In this document: in pieces, positions 10,887 through 19,396 of the stretch
Position numbering within the stretch: position 1 is the first letter of the stretch
How the letters are laid out: every line of letters starts with the position of its first letter
Assembly: GCA_963807235.1 (NCBI GenBank)
Contig: CAWEBF010000036.1
Span: forward strand, 1-64,000
Source: CAWEBF01 sp963807235
GTDB lineage: Bacteria; Acidobacteriota; Vicinamibacteria; Vicinamibacterales; UBA2999
Length of the DNA: 64,000 bases
Reading direction: 5' to 3'
The notes under the pieces: model-generated
Told to the model about the DNA's origin: nothing
What the model saw: the letters and a program-made list of their open reading frames with translations, nothing else
Databases searched by the model: none
Made by a program: the position numbers and the translations under genes

Positions 10887-11907
10887 TGTACTTCAGGCGG
10901 TCGCGAGGCTGGGCCTGTCGGCCGGCGCCTCCCATTCCGCACACCGGGAATCTTTCGTCCCTCCTGCCCTGCCGCTGCCACGCGCAACTAGGCCTTGATT
11001 CCATCGACAACCACCGTGGCATGCACCAGCCGGGTGATCGAGCGTTCCGCTACTCCGATTCACGCGGCAACGAACCAAGGGCGGTTCCATCACGGTTGCC
11101 CTTGGTTCGTTCGGCAGTGTCTGCTTTGGCGCGCCACGCGCGCCAGGTGTTGCGGTGATTCGTCGGGACGATTCGATTCCGTGGCCCTCGATGTCGGTGT
11201 GCTCCATAGGGAGTCGCCAGCCGACAGGCCCAACCTCGCGCCCGCCATCCACCGTCCGTACTGCGGGTTCTTCTTGGCCCACCCAAGGGCAGGTATCCTG
11301 TGACCAGGAGCGGGTAGATGCCGAATGCCAGGCGCATTACTTCTCCAAGTAGTCCGGCGCGAAAGCGCCCTTCGACGACCTGGCGATAGTCGCCGCGTTT
11401 CCGCTGGAGTCGTTGCGTACGGATGTGGACTTGATCCGTCTCGAAAAGCAGAAGTCCGAAGGTTGGAGAGGTTGCTGCCTCCATCAGGCGAGGCAGGATA
11501 CCGGTTGCGGAGTCTGCAGCGTGGCGTTAGTGCTCGACCGGATTCAGCCTCCGCCCAGTTGCGGCGGTGACGGGCTTTTGTTTTGGGGCGCGAGGTTGGC
11601 CTTCTCGGGCGCGGCGAAGGCCTATGCCAGTCCGACCTCGGAGAGCCGGAAAGCGACCGTAGCCGACGAACCCGTCTTCCCCCCAGCGCGTTCTCGTTGC
11701 CACGAGGTACCACAGGCGTTTTGAGCCGCGCAGTGGATGTCGCCACGAATCAGCTCCTAGACGGGTGAGGAGCGAAGGGAGCTTTCCCGGACGCAGCATC
11801 GGACTTCGCCGCGCCCGAGAGGGCCAGTCTCGCGCCCGCCGTCCGCGTTATGCTGCGACCTCGGGGTTGGCTCACTCAGTGAGTCGACTTCGTAGCAGAG
11901 TCGACTT
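10887..11907 (+). other. about 1 kb without a recognisable gene
   Basis: Open frames exist on both strands, but none shows a family motif, and their codon third positions are less GC-rich than in neighbouring genes. On the minus strand, two frames around 11290-11480 give a continuous-looking fragment (MRLAFGIYPLLVTGYLPLG, then GWAKKNPQYG) that may be a decayed gene. The stretch contains one hairpin-box-hairpin repeat (11069-11145). Just before the next gene, AGTCGACTT occurs twice, 16 bp apart; its AGTCGACT core is palindromic, so the two copies can also pair. Confidence 0.5.
11069..11145 (+). repeat. hairpin-box-hairpin element, copy 1
   Basis: AACGAACCAAGGGC (11069-11082) and GCCCTTGGTTCGTT (11098-11111) are perfect 14-bp inverted arms. 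Then comes CAGTGTCTGCTTTGGC (11115-11130) and a second hairpin TGGCGCGC-CAC-GCGCGCCA (11127-11145). The same order recurs elsewhere in the window. Confidence 0.7.
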
Positions 11908-12391
11908 ATGAAACCCGAACAGAGGGACGCGGCGGATGTGCACGTCTTTCCGCCTGTCATTCCATTGGCCACCATCCTGCTGGGCGTTGGTCTCGATTAT
12001 CTGATTCCGCTCGGTGCCGGATACACGCCCGCCGGTCGAGCGAGGTATTGGGTAGGTGCATTGTTGATGGCGGTCGCCATTTTTGGGGTTGGGATGGGGA
12101 GCGGTTCGACTCGTTCGCGGAAGCGGGCAGAGCGAGAATCCGTGGAAACCCACGACCGAAATCATCCAGCAAGGCCCGTTTCGTATCAGCCGCAACCCGA
12201 TGTACCTGCAGATGGTGTTGGTATGTGCGGGTTTCGCGATCATGTTGTGGAACCTCTGGATCCTTCTGCTCGTCCCTCTCTGCGCCTGGCTGCTGCAGCG
12301 TCTGGTGATCGCACCGGAGGAGGCCTACTTGGAACGCAAGTTCGGGGAAACGTATCTCGCATACAAGCGACGGGTGCGTCGATGGATCTAA
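11908..12391 (+). CDS. isoprenylcysteine carboxyl methyltransferase-like membrane protein (frameshifted)
   Basis: Small multi-pass membrane protein of the ICMT/phospholipid-methyltransferase superfamily, which methylates lipid-linked or small hydrophobic substrates with SAM. The N-terminal part has helices around VIPLATILLGVGLDYLIP and ARYWVGALLMAVAIFGV. After an extra base near 12100 the frame continues with the family core SENPWKPTTEIIQQGPF, RISRNPMYLQM, and the C-terminal EEAYLERKFGETYLAYKRRVRRW. About 160 residues, normal for this group. The substrate is unknown. Confidence 0.75.
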
Positions 12392-12402
12392 ACAGACTGA
12401 CC

Positions 12403-12843
12403 ATGCGATCCATCACTATCGGCCTGACCTTTGTGTTGGCAGCTGTGTTGAGCCCCCAATCCGTCTCCGCGCAGGACCAAGCCGACGAGCTTCGGACGAC
12501 CGAACGGGAACGGCTGCGGTCTCTCGTGGAAGCCGATGTCGAGCGTGCGCGGCGATTGCACGCCGACGACTTTCAGCTGGTCAACCCAGCCGGGGGAACA
12601 TTGTCCAAGGACCAGTACCTCGGCCAGATTGCTTCCGGCGAGCTCGACTACCTTGTCTGGGAACCGGATGCGATCGAGGTTCGGTGGTACGGCGAGGCTG
12701 CCGTTCTCCGCTACCAGGCCCGGGCGCAAGCCACCTTCGCAGGGCAGAAGACGCCGCTTCGGCGCTTCTGGCACACCGACGTCTACGAGAAGCGCAGCGG
12801 CCGCTGGCAGGTGGTGTGGTCGCAAGCGACGCAGATTCAATAA
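12403..12843 (+). CDS. exported DUF4440/NTF2-like protein
   Basis: Residues 1-24 form a signal peptide (ITIGLTFVLAAVL, ending VSAQ). The rest is a single alpha+beta domain with DFQLVNPAGGTLSKDQYL and VYEKRSGRWQVVWSQAT, the hallmark ends of DUF4440/SnoaL-like cone folds. Such proteins are usually small-molecule-binding or of unknown function. An earlier in-frame ATG at 12382 overlaps the preceding gene by 10 nt and is the alternative start. Intact. Confidence 0.78.
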   Translation: MRSITIGLTFVLAAVLSPQSVSAQDQADELRTTERERLRSLVEADVERARRLHADDFQLVNPAGGTLSKDQYLGQIASGELDYLVWEPDAIEVRWYGEAAVLRYQARAQATFAGQKTPLRRFWHTDVYEKRSGRWQVVWSQATQIQ

Positions 12844-12864
12844 GGGTCAGGGGCACATCTTGTG

Positions 12865-13575
12865 ATGGACGCGAAACACGCCCGGTCGAATTTGACGGTC
12901 GGGTTGGTGCTCTTTCCGAACCTGACGCAACTGGACTTGACGGGCCCGTACGAGGTCTTCGCCAGGGTGCCAGGTGCGAAGGTGCATCTCGTGGCTTCGG
13001 CGTTGACACCCGTCCGAAGCGAGCGGGGACTGACGATCTGTCCCGACGTGACGTTCGAAAGCGCCCCTGCCCTGGATGTCCTGTGCGTGCCCGGTGGTCC
13101 GGGCGTAGACGCCATGATGGAAGACGATGCCGTGCTGCAGTTCGTGCGGGAGCGAGCTCGCAGCGCGCGGTTCGTCACGTCCGTCTGCACGGGTGCACTC
13201 GTGCTGGGTGCGGCCGGGCTTCTGAAGGGTTATCGAGCCACCACGCATTGGCTGTCGCAGGACCTTCTGCGCCTTTTTGGGGCAGAGCCGGTCGAGGAGC
13301 GTGTGGTCATCGATCGAAACCGTATAACCGGGGCTGGAGTCACCGCAGGCATCGATTTCGGCCTGGCTGTCGCCGCAGAGGTCTGCGGCCCCGGCGTCGC
13401 ACAAGAGATTCAGCTGATGCTTCAATACAGTCCGGCCCCGCCATTCAGCAGCGGGTCGCCGGGAACCGCGCCAGACGGCATCGTGCGGAAGGTGCTAGCC
13501 GCGCGAGGAGAGGCTCAATCCAGGCGCAGGGCGATCGCGGAACGCGCCGCGGCGCGGGAGTGGAAGCCGTTCTAG
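12865..13575 (+). CDS. DJ-1/PfpI family protein (isonitrile-hydratase-like)
   Basis: Cytoplasmic glutamine-amidotransferase-fold protein. The nucleophile elbow FVTSVCTGALVLGAAGLL, with its Cys near residue 110, and LTQLDLTGPYEVFARVPG near the N-terminus match the InhA/ThiJ-like subgroup of PfpI. The GTG immediately before the ATG is also open. The 3' end overlaps the convergent methyltransferase gene through a shared CTAG. The exact substrate cannot be read from the sequence. Confidence 0.85.
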   Translation: MDAKHARSNLTVGLVLFPNLTQLDLTGPYEVFARVPGAKVHLVASALTPVRSERGLTICPDVTFESAPALDVLCVPGGPGVDAMMEDDAVLQFVRERARSARFVTSVCTGALVLGAAGLLKGYRATTHWLSQDLLRLFGAEPVEERVVIDRNRITGAGVTAGIDFGLAVAAEVCGPGVAQEIQLMLQYSPAPPFSSGSPGTAPDGIVRKVLAARGEAQSRRRAIAERAAAREWKPF

Positions 13576-14407
13576 CCGCCGCCGTGGTGGGCCAGCGGGT
13601 CGCCGTGGCCCTGGTTCTGGCCGGTATCAGGGCTCGAGCCGGGCGCCTTACGCGCCAGCCAATACAGCGTCGCCGGAGCGGTGCCCTCCTCGAGAATCTG
13701 GAATCCGGCGTCGTTCAGCATCGCGCGCCATCGGACCGGATTCGGCTTGAAGTGCGCGTTGATGCCGATGTGCGGGATCGGCATCAACACCGTGACCCAG
13801 ATGTCGGGGTTCACGATCTGCAGCAGGAACTCGCCGTTCGGTTTCAGCACCCGCGCCACTTCCTTGATGGCCTTGGGCGTGCCTTCGCGGCCCATGTGAT
13901 CGATCGCATAGGAGCTGATGGCCGCGTCGTAGCTCGCGTCGGCCAGGGGCATCTTCGTGGCGTCGGCGGTGATGGTGTTGGCGCGGTTCGCGACGCCGGC
14001 GATCGCGGCGTTGCGCATCATGCGCTCGGGTGTGTTGTCGGCGACCCCGAAGAAACCACTGTAGATGTCGAGTGCTGTGCCGGTGGCCCGCGGGCGGGCC
14101 AGCAGCAGGCCAATCAGCCCGCGGCCCGATCCGGCGCCGACGTCGAGCACGCGGCCCTGGCCTGACGCGAGGAAGCGTTCCGACGACAGCCGCTGCGGCG
14201 CGTTCAGGCCGCCCATGATGGTGTGGACGATCAGGAGAGCCGACGGCGCCCCAGACGCCGACGACACCGGCGAGCACGACCACCCATCGGCGCCATTTGA
14301 GCCGCAGGCCCAGCACGGCGGCGGCCAGTCCCAGCACGAGCGGAAACACGTGAGATCCAGGTGATCTGCCAGGGATAGCCGAAGTCGTAGGTGAAAGGCG
14401 ATGTCAT
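13572..14407 (-). CDS. membrane-anchored class I SAM-dependent methyltransferase (frameshifted)
   Basis: The start at 14407 gives MTSPFTYDFGYPWQITW. The next frame holds two hydrophobic stretches (FPLVLGLAAAVLGLRL, WVVVLAGVVGVWGA), and a third frame the catalytic domain with motif I RVLDVGAGSGRGLIGLLL, ITADATKMPLADASYDAAIS and VLKPNGEFLLQIV. Two extra bases, near 14355 and 14240, explain the shifts. The product of about 278 residues would be an N-terminally membrane-anchored methyltransferase of unknown substrate. The 5' end lies back-to-back with the response-regulator gene. Confidence 0.82.
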
Positions 14408-14440
14408 GGGCGAGAAGTACCGCAGGGCGCGTGAACCGAA

Positions 14441-14470
14441 CCTGAACGCGTCGTTCAGCCGGCGTTCAGC
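14441..14470 (+). promoter_or_regulatory. probable OmpR-type operator upstream of the two-component genes
   Basis: CGTTCAGC occurs at 14452-14459 and 14463-14470 with an 11-bp period, and an inverted copy (CTGAACGCG) lies at 14442-14450. Direct repeats at one helical turn are the usual binding pattern of OmpR/PhoB regulators. The position 24 bp before the regulator start suggests autoregulation. Confidence 0.5.
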
Positions 14471-14493
14471 GCGCGGAGTGCTAGCCTCGACTG

Positions 14494-15150
14494 GTGCGCA
14501 TCCTGGTCGTCGAAGACGAAGCCGTGCTCTCGCGCCAACTGGAGCAGGCCATCGGCGAGGCAGGCTACGTCGTGGACTGCGCCGCCGACGGCGAGCAGGC
14601 CGACTTCCTGGTGCGCACGGAAGCCTACGACGCCGTGATTCTGGATCTGGGCCTGCCTCGAGTGGACGGCCTGACCGTTCTTCGTGCCTGGCGCGACGAC
14701 GGCATCATGGTTCCCGTGCTGGTGCTGACGGCCCGCGGCAGCTGGCACGAGCGCGTGAAGGGCATCGACGACGGCGCGGACGATTACGTGACGAAACCGT
14801 TCCAGATGGAAGAAGTGCTCGCCCGGCTGCGCGGCCTCATCCGGCGCGCCAGCGGGCAGCCGCGCCCCTCGATCACCTGTGGGCCCGTGACGCTGGATCC
14901 TCGCCTGGCCCGCGTGACACGTGACGGCGAGTTCGTGAAGCTGACCGGCCACGAGTTTCGCGTCCTGTCCTACCTGATGCACAACCGGGATCGCGTGGTG
15001 CCTCAGAGCGAGCTGACCGAGCACATCTACGCCCAGGACTCCGACCGCGATTCGAACACCGTCGAGGTGTTCGTCGCCAGGCTGCGCCGCAAGCTCGGCG
15101 CCGGCATCATCGAGACCGCGCGCGGGCTCGGCTACCGGATCGGCTCATGA
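14494..15150 (+). CDS. OmpR-family response regulator (PmrA/QseB-like)
   Basis: Receiver domain (residues 1-115) with the acidic pair VVEDEA, phospho-acceptor Asp in DAVILDLGLPRVDG, Thr in VLVLTARG and Lys in YVTKPF. The C-terminal winged-helix DNA-binding domain ends VEVFVARLRRKLG and ARGLGYRIGS. GTG start; 218 residues; intact. The stop overlaps the sensor kinase ATG by 4 nt. By similarity it resembles the PmrA/QseB/PhoP subgroup, and the stimulus is unknown. Confidence 0.93.
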   Translation: MRILVVEDEAVLSRQLEQAIGEAGYVVDCAADGEQADFLVRTEAYDAVILDLGLPRVDGLTVLRAWRDDGIMVPVLVLTARGSWHERVKGIDDGADDYVTKPFQMEEVLARLRGLIRRASGQPRPSITCGPVTLDPRLARVTRDGEFVKLTGHEFRVLSYLMHNRDRVVPQSELTEHIYAQDSDRDSNTVEVFVARLRRKLGAGIIETARGLGYRIGS

Positions 15151-16144
15151 AAATGCGAACGCTGCGTGGGCGCCTCCTGCTGTCGAGCGTTCTGTGGACG
15201 GTCGGCCTGTTGTTCGTCAGCTCAGTCCCGTTCACACTGCTGATGGAGCACCAGTCACGCCTTCACGTCGCCATGCACGTGCACCGGTTCGTGCAGAACC
15301 CCGTCGTCATCATGATCGCCGTGTTTTGCATGTTGGCGGGGCTGGTCGTCGCCAACGGCGGTCTGGCGTCGGTGGACAAGCTGCGTACCCGGCTCGGACG
15401 GGCTGCGCGCCGGCCGCGAGCGCCGGATGGACGGCACGTATCCCGCCGAGGTCCAGCCGCTCGTGGACGATTTGAACGCCCTGCTCGACCATCGGGAGAA
15501 GGCGATTCAGCGCGCCGTCGCCAGATCCGGTGATCTTGCGCACGGGCTGAAGACGCCGCTCGCGATCCTGGCGCAGGAGGCGGCACGTGCGCGCGACGCC
15601 GGTCAGCCCGAGATCGCGGCGGCGATAGACCAGCAGGTCGAGCGGATGAACCGGCAGGTGACCTATCACCTGGCGCAAGCGCGCGCGGCGGCCTCCGGGG
15701 CGACGGGCGGTGGCCAGGCGAGCGTGAAGGAATCAGCAGACGGACTTGCGCGTGCGCTGCTTCGCCTGCACGCCGAGCGCGGCATCGCCATCGACGTGAC
15801 CCCAGCGGACGACGTGACCGTACGCGTGCAGCGCGAGGATCTCGACGAGATGCTCGGGAACCTTCTCGACAACGCCTGCAAGTGGGCGCGAACGGCGCAT
15901 CGAGGTGACCGCGACACGCAACGCCGACGTGGTCACGATTGTCGTGGACGACGACGGCAGCGGCATCGCGCCGGACCTGCGTGAGGCGGTGCTGCAACGA
16001 GGTGTCCGAGCCGATGAAGCCGCGCCGGGTTCGGGTCTGGGCCTGGCCATCGTGCGCGACCTGGCCGAGCTCTACGGCGGCTCAATCAGCCTCGACACCT
16101 CACCAGCGGGCGGCACGCGCGCCAGCCTCAGCCTTCCGGCATGA
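15147..16144 (+). CDS. sensor histidine kinase (frameshifted)
   Basis: Inner-membrane kinase paired with the preceding regulator. Two helices (LLLSSVLWTVGLLFVSSVP and PVVIMIAVFCMLAGLVVANG) flank a very short periplasmic loop. Then come the H-box SGDLAHGLKTPLAILAQEA with the phosphorylated His, the N-box NLLDNACKWA and the G-boxes DDDGSGI and GSGLGLAIVRDLAE. Extra bases near 15401 and 15894 split it into three frames; removing them gives about 332 residues. The small sensory loop suggests sensing within or next to the membrane. Confidence 0.9.
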
Positions 16145-16178
16145 TCCGCTGGTAACTGTCCTGTAAACTGCACTGGCG

Positions 16179-16766
16179 ATGGCTTCTCCCACTCGACGAT
16201 CGCCCGGCGTCGAGAAGAGCTGGATGATCAAGGCACCGCTTCGTGTCGAGACAGCGCGGCTGATCCTGTCGCCGCCGACTGCCGACGACGTGCAGGCGAT
16301 CTTCGAGCGGTACGCCAGCGACCCGGACGTCACGCGGTTCATGGCCTGGCCGCGGCATGAATCCGAGGCAAGCACCGAAGCCTTCGTGGCCTTCAGCGCG
16401 CAGGAATGGGAGCGAGCGGCTGCCGGGCCGTATCTGATCTGGTCGCGCGCGGACGGATCGCTGCTCGGCGCCTCTGGACTCGAACTCAAGGACGAGGGCG
16501 AAGCCGTGACCGGCTACGTGCTGGCGAAGGACGCATGGGGAAAGGGCTACGCCACGGAGGCCCTGAGCGCCGTGGTCAACGTGGCGTCGAGCCTTGGCCT
16601 CGAGCGGCTGACGGCGTGCTGCCATCTCGAGCACCGGGCTTCACAGCGGGTCTTGGAGAAATGCGGGTTTCGTCGCGAAGCCCGCGACTGCCAGGCCACG
16701 TTTCCCAATCTCGCGCCGGCTCCACAGGACGTCTGGTGGTATGTGCTCGAACTACCCAAAGGCTAA
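16179..16766 (+). CDS. GNAT-family N-acetyltransferase (RimJ/RimL-like)
   Basis: Acetyl-CoA-dependent acetyltransferase of about 195 residues. It begins LRVETARLILSPPTADD, carries the acetyl-CoA loop YVLAKDAWGKGYATEALSA and ends with HRASQRVLEKCGFRREA, the usual order of the RimJ/RimL subgroup that acetylates protein N-termini or small amines. An internal ATG at 16224 could be the true start. Its stop codon lies inside a 7-bp tandem repeat. Confidence 0.85.
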   Translation: MASPTRRSPGVEKSWMIKAPLRVETARLILSPPTADDVQAIFERYASDPDVTRFMAWPRHESEASTEAFVAFSAQEWERAAAGPYLIWSRADGSLLGASGLELKDEGEAVTGYVLAKDAWGKGYATEALSAVVNVASSLGLERLTACCHLEHRASQRVLEKCGFRREARDCQATFPNLAPAPQDVWWYVLELPKG

Positions 16767-16792
16767 AGGCGAAAGGCGAAAGGCTAAAGGAA
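16758..16792 (+). repeat. 7-bp tandem repeat (AAAGGCN), five units
   Basis: AAAGGCT-AAAGGCG-AAAGGCG-AAAGGCT-AAAGGAA. It overlaps the stop of the acetyltransferase and ends 5 bp before the next ATG, so it also supplies the purine-rich leader of the PQQ dehydrogenase. Confidence 0.8.
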
Positions 16793-16797
16793 GAGTC

Positions 16798-18721
16798 ATG
16801 CTCACCATTCGAATCGCCGGAATGCTCGCCTTGGTCGCCAGTATCGCTGCGCTCGCCCAGCCGCAGCCTGCCCGTCAGGTGGAATGGCTCTACTTCGGCG
16901 GCGACCAGGGCGGCCAGCGCCATTCGCCCCTGACCGACATCAATGCCTCCAACGTCGGGCGGCTGCGGCCCGCGTGGCAATGGAAGCACTGGGAAACCCC
17001 GCTGGCCGATCACGGTACGACGCCCGGCCAGTTCGAAGCCACGCCGCTCATGATCGACGGCACGCTGTTCGTGACCACGCCATACAACAGCATCGCGGCG
17101 CTGGACGCGGAGACGGGACGCGAACTGTGGCGGTTCGACGGCGCGGCATACGAGCTGGGCCAGCTGCTCTCGGGCAGCGGATGGAAACTGCGCGGAACCG
17201 CCGTCTGGCGCGACGCCCAGGGCCGCTTGCGGCTGCTGCTCAACAGCCGGCATCGTCTCTTCATGCTCGACGCGGTCACGGGCAAGCCCGTCACCACGTT
17301 CGGCAACGGCGGCGCGGTGTCGCTGACGCAGGGGCTGCCGCGCATCGGCGACATCACGCACGTCTCGCAAAGCTCGCCGCCGGTCATCTTCCGCAACCTG
17401 GTGATTGTCGGCAGCCAGGTGCCCGACCGCGTGCAGCTGCCGGATCCCATGGGCTACGTCGCAGGCCTTCGACGCGCGCACTGGACGCCGCGTCTGGTAC
17501 TTCTCCACGATTCCGCAGTCGGCCAAAGAACCCGGGGCCGAGACGTGGGAGAACGAGTCGTGGCGCCAGAACGGCCACGCCAACGTGTGGGCGCCGATGG
17601 CGCTCGACGAGGCCCGCGGCCTGCTGTACCTGCCGACATCGACGCCGACAAGTGACTACTACGGCGGGCAGCGCCCTGGCGCCAATCTCTTCGCGGAGTC
17701 GCTCGTGTGCCTGGATGCCGCCACCGGCCGGCTCAAGTGGCATTTCCAGACGGTCCACCATGGCTTGTGGGACTGGGACATTCCCACCCAGCCGAATCTC
17801 GTCACCATCACGGTGGACGGGCGGCGCATCGACGCCGTGGCGCAGGTGACCAAGCGCGGCGATACGTTCGTGTTCGACCGCGTGACGGGGACGCCCGTGT
17901 GGCCGATCGTCGAGCGCCCGGTGCCCACCGACAGCGACGTGCCTGGCGAGAAGCCGTACCCGACGCAGCCGTTTCCCACCAAGCCGCCGTCCTTCTCGCC
18001 GCAGGGCGTGCTGCTCGAGGACGCGAACAACCTCACGCCCGAGATCCAGAAGCTCGCCCAGGAGCGGATGAAGACGTTCCGCATCGGTCCCATCTTCACC
18101 CCGCCGTCGCTGGGCGGCACGCTGCAGCGCCCGTCGCAGAGTGGGGGCGCGAACTGGGGCGGCGCGGCGTTCGATCCGGCGAGCGGCTATCTCATCGTGC
18201 GCGGGAAGAACGAGATCGGCGTCAACGCCGTCGGCAAGAACGACGGCTCCGATCCGAACACCAAGGTGGACTACTCCCACGTGTTCGCGCAACGCGCGTC
18301 GGTCAACCTGCCGGGGGGCCTGCCGCTCGTGTCGCCCCCCTACGCGGAGCTGGTCGGCATCGACTTGAACAAGGGCGAGATCGCCTGGCGTACGGCTCTC
18401 GGCGAAGGCAACCCCGCGGTGCGGAACCATCCGCTGCTCAAAGGGGTGACGCTGCCCGATCGACTGGGCAGCCCGCAGAATCTCGGCGGACCGCTGACGA
18501 CCGCCAGCGGGCTGGTCTTCATCGGCGGCGGCGACGGCTATCTGTATGCTTTCGAGTCGAAGACCGGCAAGGAGCTGTGGCGCGGTCGAGTGCCGTTCAA
18601 CAACACGGCCAATCCCATGACCTACCGCACGAAATCAGGGAAGCAGTTCGTGGTGATCGCCACCGGCGTCAGCGATCAGAACGCGCTCGTCGCCTTCACC
18701 CTCGAGGGAGCCGCGAACTGA
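16798..18721 (+). CDS. PQQ-dependent quinoprotein dehydrogenase (frameshifted)
   Basis: Periplasmic eight-bladed propeller that oxidises an alcohol or sugar using PQQ and passes electrons to a cytochrome or quinone. A signal peptide (about residues 1-21, ending ALAQ) precedes repeated propeller motifs such as NSIAALDAETGRELWRFDG, AFDARTGRRVWYFSTIP and GKELWRGRVPFNN. The glucose-dehydrogenase-like segment TSDYYGGQRPGANLFAESLV is present. An extra base near 17461 divides it. About 640 residues, with no C-terminal heme domain. The stop overlaps the next gene through CTGA. Confidence 0.9.
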
Positions 18722-19392
18722 GCCTGCACCTCCTGTTCGACCTCGACGGCACGCTGGTCGATTCGTTTCCCGCGATCTCGATCTCCGTCGAGCGAACGGC
18801 TGACGATTTGGGCGTGCCCCGCCCGGCGGCCGACGACCTGCGGGCGCTGGTCGGGTCGCCGCTGAACAAGGTGTTCGACCAGCTGCTGGGGCGCGAGCAA
18901 GAGCACCTGATCGAGCCGGCCATCGCCCGGTATCGCGTGCACTTCGAGGAGGTTGGCCGCGCCCGCATCAGGCTGTTTCCGGGGATCGACGAGGCGCTGC
19001 GGGTCTTTGCCGCATCCGGGCTTTGCATGCAGATCGTGACGGCGCGATCGGCGCCGTCGGCGGCCGGCATCCTGAGCCAATTCGCTTTGGCCAGCTATTT
19101 CGAATGCGTGCACGCCCCCGCGCCGGCGACGCGCGATTACGACAAGGCCGATCACGTGAAGGCCGCCCTTGAGCGGGCGGGCATTGCCGCTGCGAGCGCG
19201 CTGTTCGTGGGCGACCGCGCCGACGACATGCGCGCGGCGCGCGCGCATCAGGTGCCGGCGATCGGTGTGCTGTGGGGCAACGGCTCGCGCGAGGAACTGG
19301 AGGCTGCAGGCGCTGCCCATGTCGTGGCAGAAGTGTCCGAGCTGGTGGCCTGGATCACCGCCAATCCTGTGGTAGCGTCGACGCGAGGTTGA
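18718..19392 (+). CDS. HAD-superfamily phosphatase (phosphoglycolate-phosphatase-like)
   Basis: The catalytic motif I FDLDGTLVDS begins only six codons after the preceding stop, with no ATG, GTG or TTG in reach. The start is therefore probably the CTG at 18718, overlapping that stop (CTGA). Motif II lies in IVTARSAPSA and motif IV is LFVGDRADDMRAARAH. The cap region lies between them, as in the PGP/Gph subgroup. About 224 residues, intact; the physiological substrate is unknown. Confidence 0.87.
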   Translation: MSLHLLFDLDGTLVDSFPAISISVERTADDLGVPRPAADDLRALVGSPLNKVFDQLLGREQEHLIEPAIARYRVHFEEVGRARIRLFPGIDEALRVFAASGLCMQIVTARSAPSAAGILSQFALASYFECVHAPAPATRDYDKADHVKAALERAGIAAASALFVGDRADDMRAARAHQVPAIGVLWGNGSREELEAAGAAHVVAEVSELVAWITANPVVASTRG

Positions 19393-19396
19393 ACTG

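Noticed and set aside
11500..11860. Integron-like attC sites (GCGTTAG and GCGTTATGC motifs)
   Set aside because: No paired inverse core site at the right distance, no cassette-like genes and no integrase were seen.
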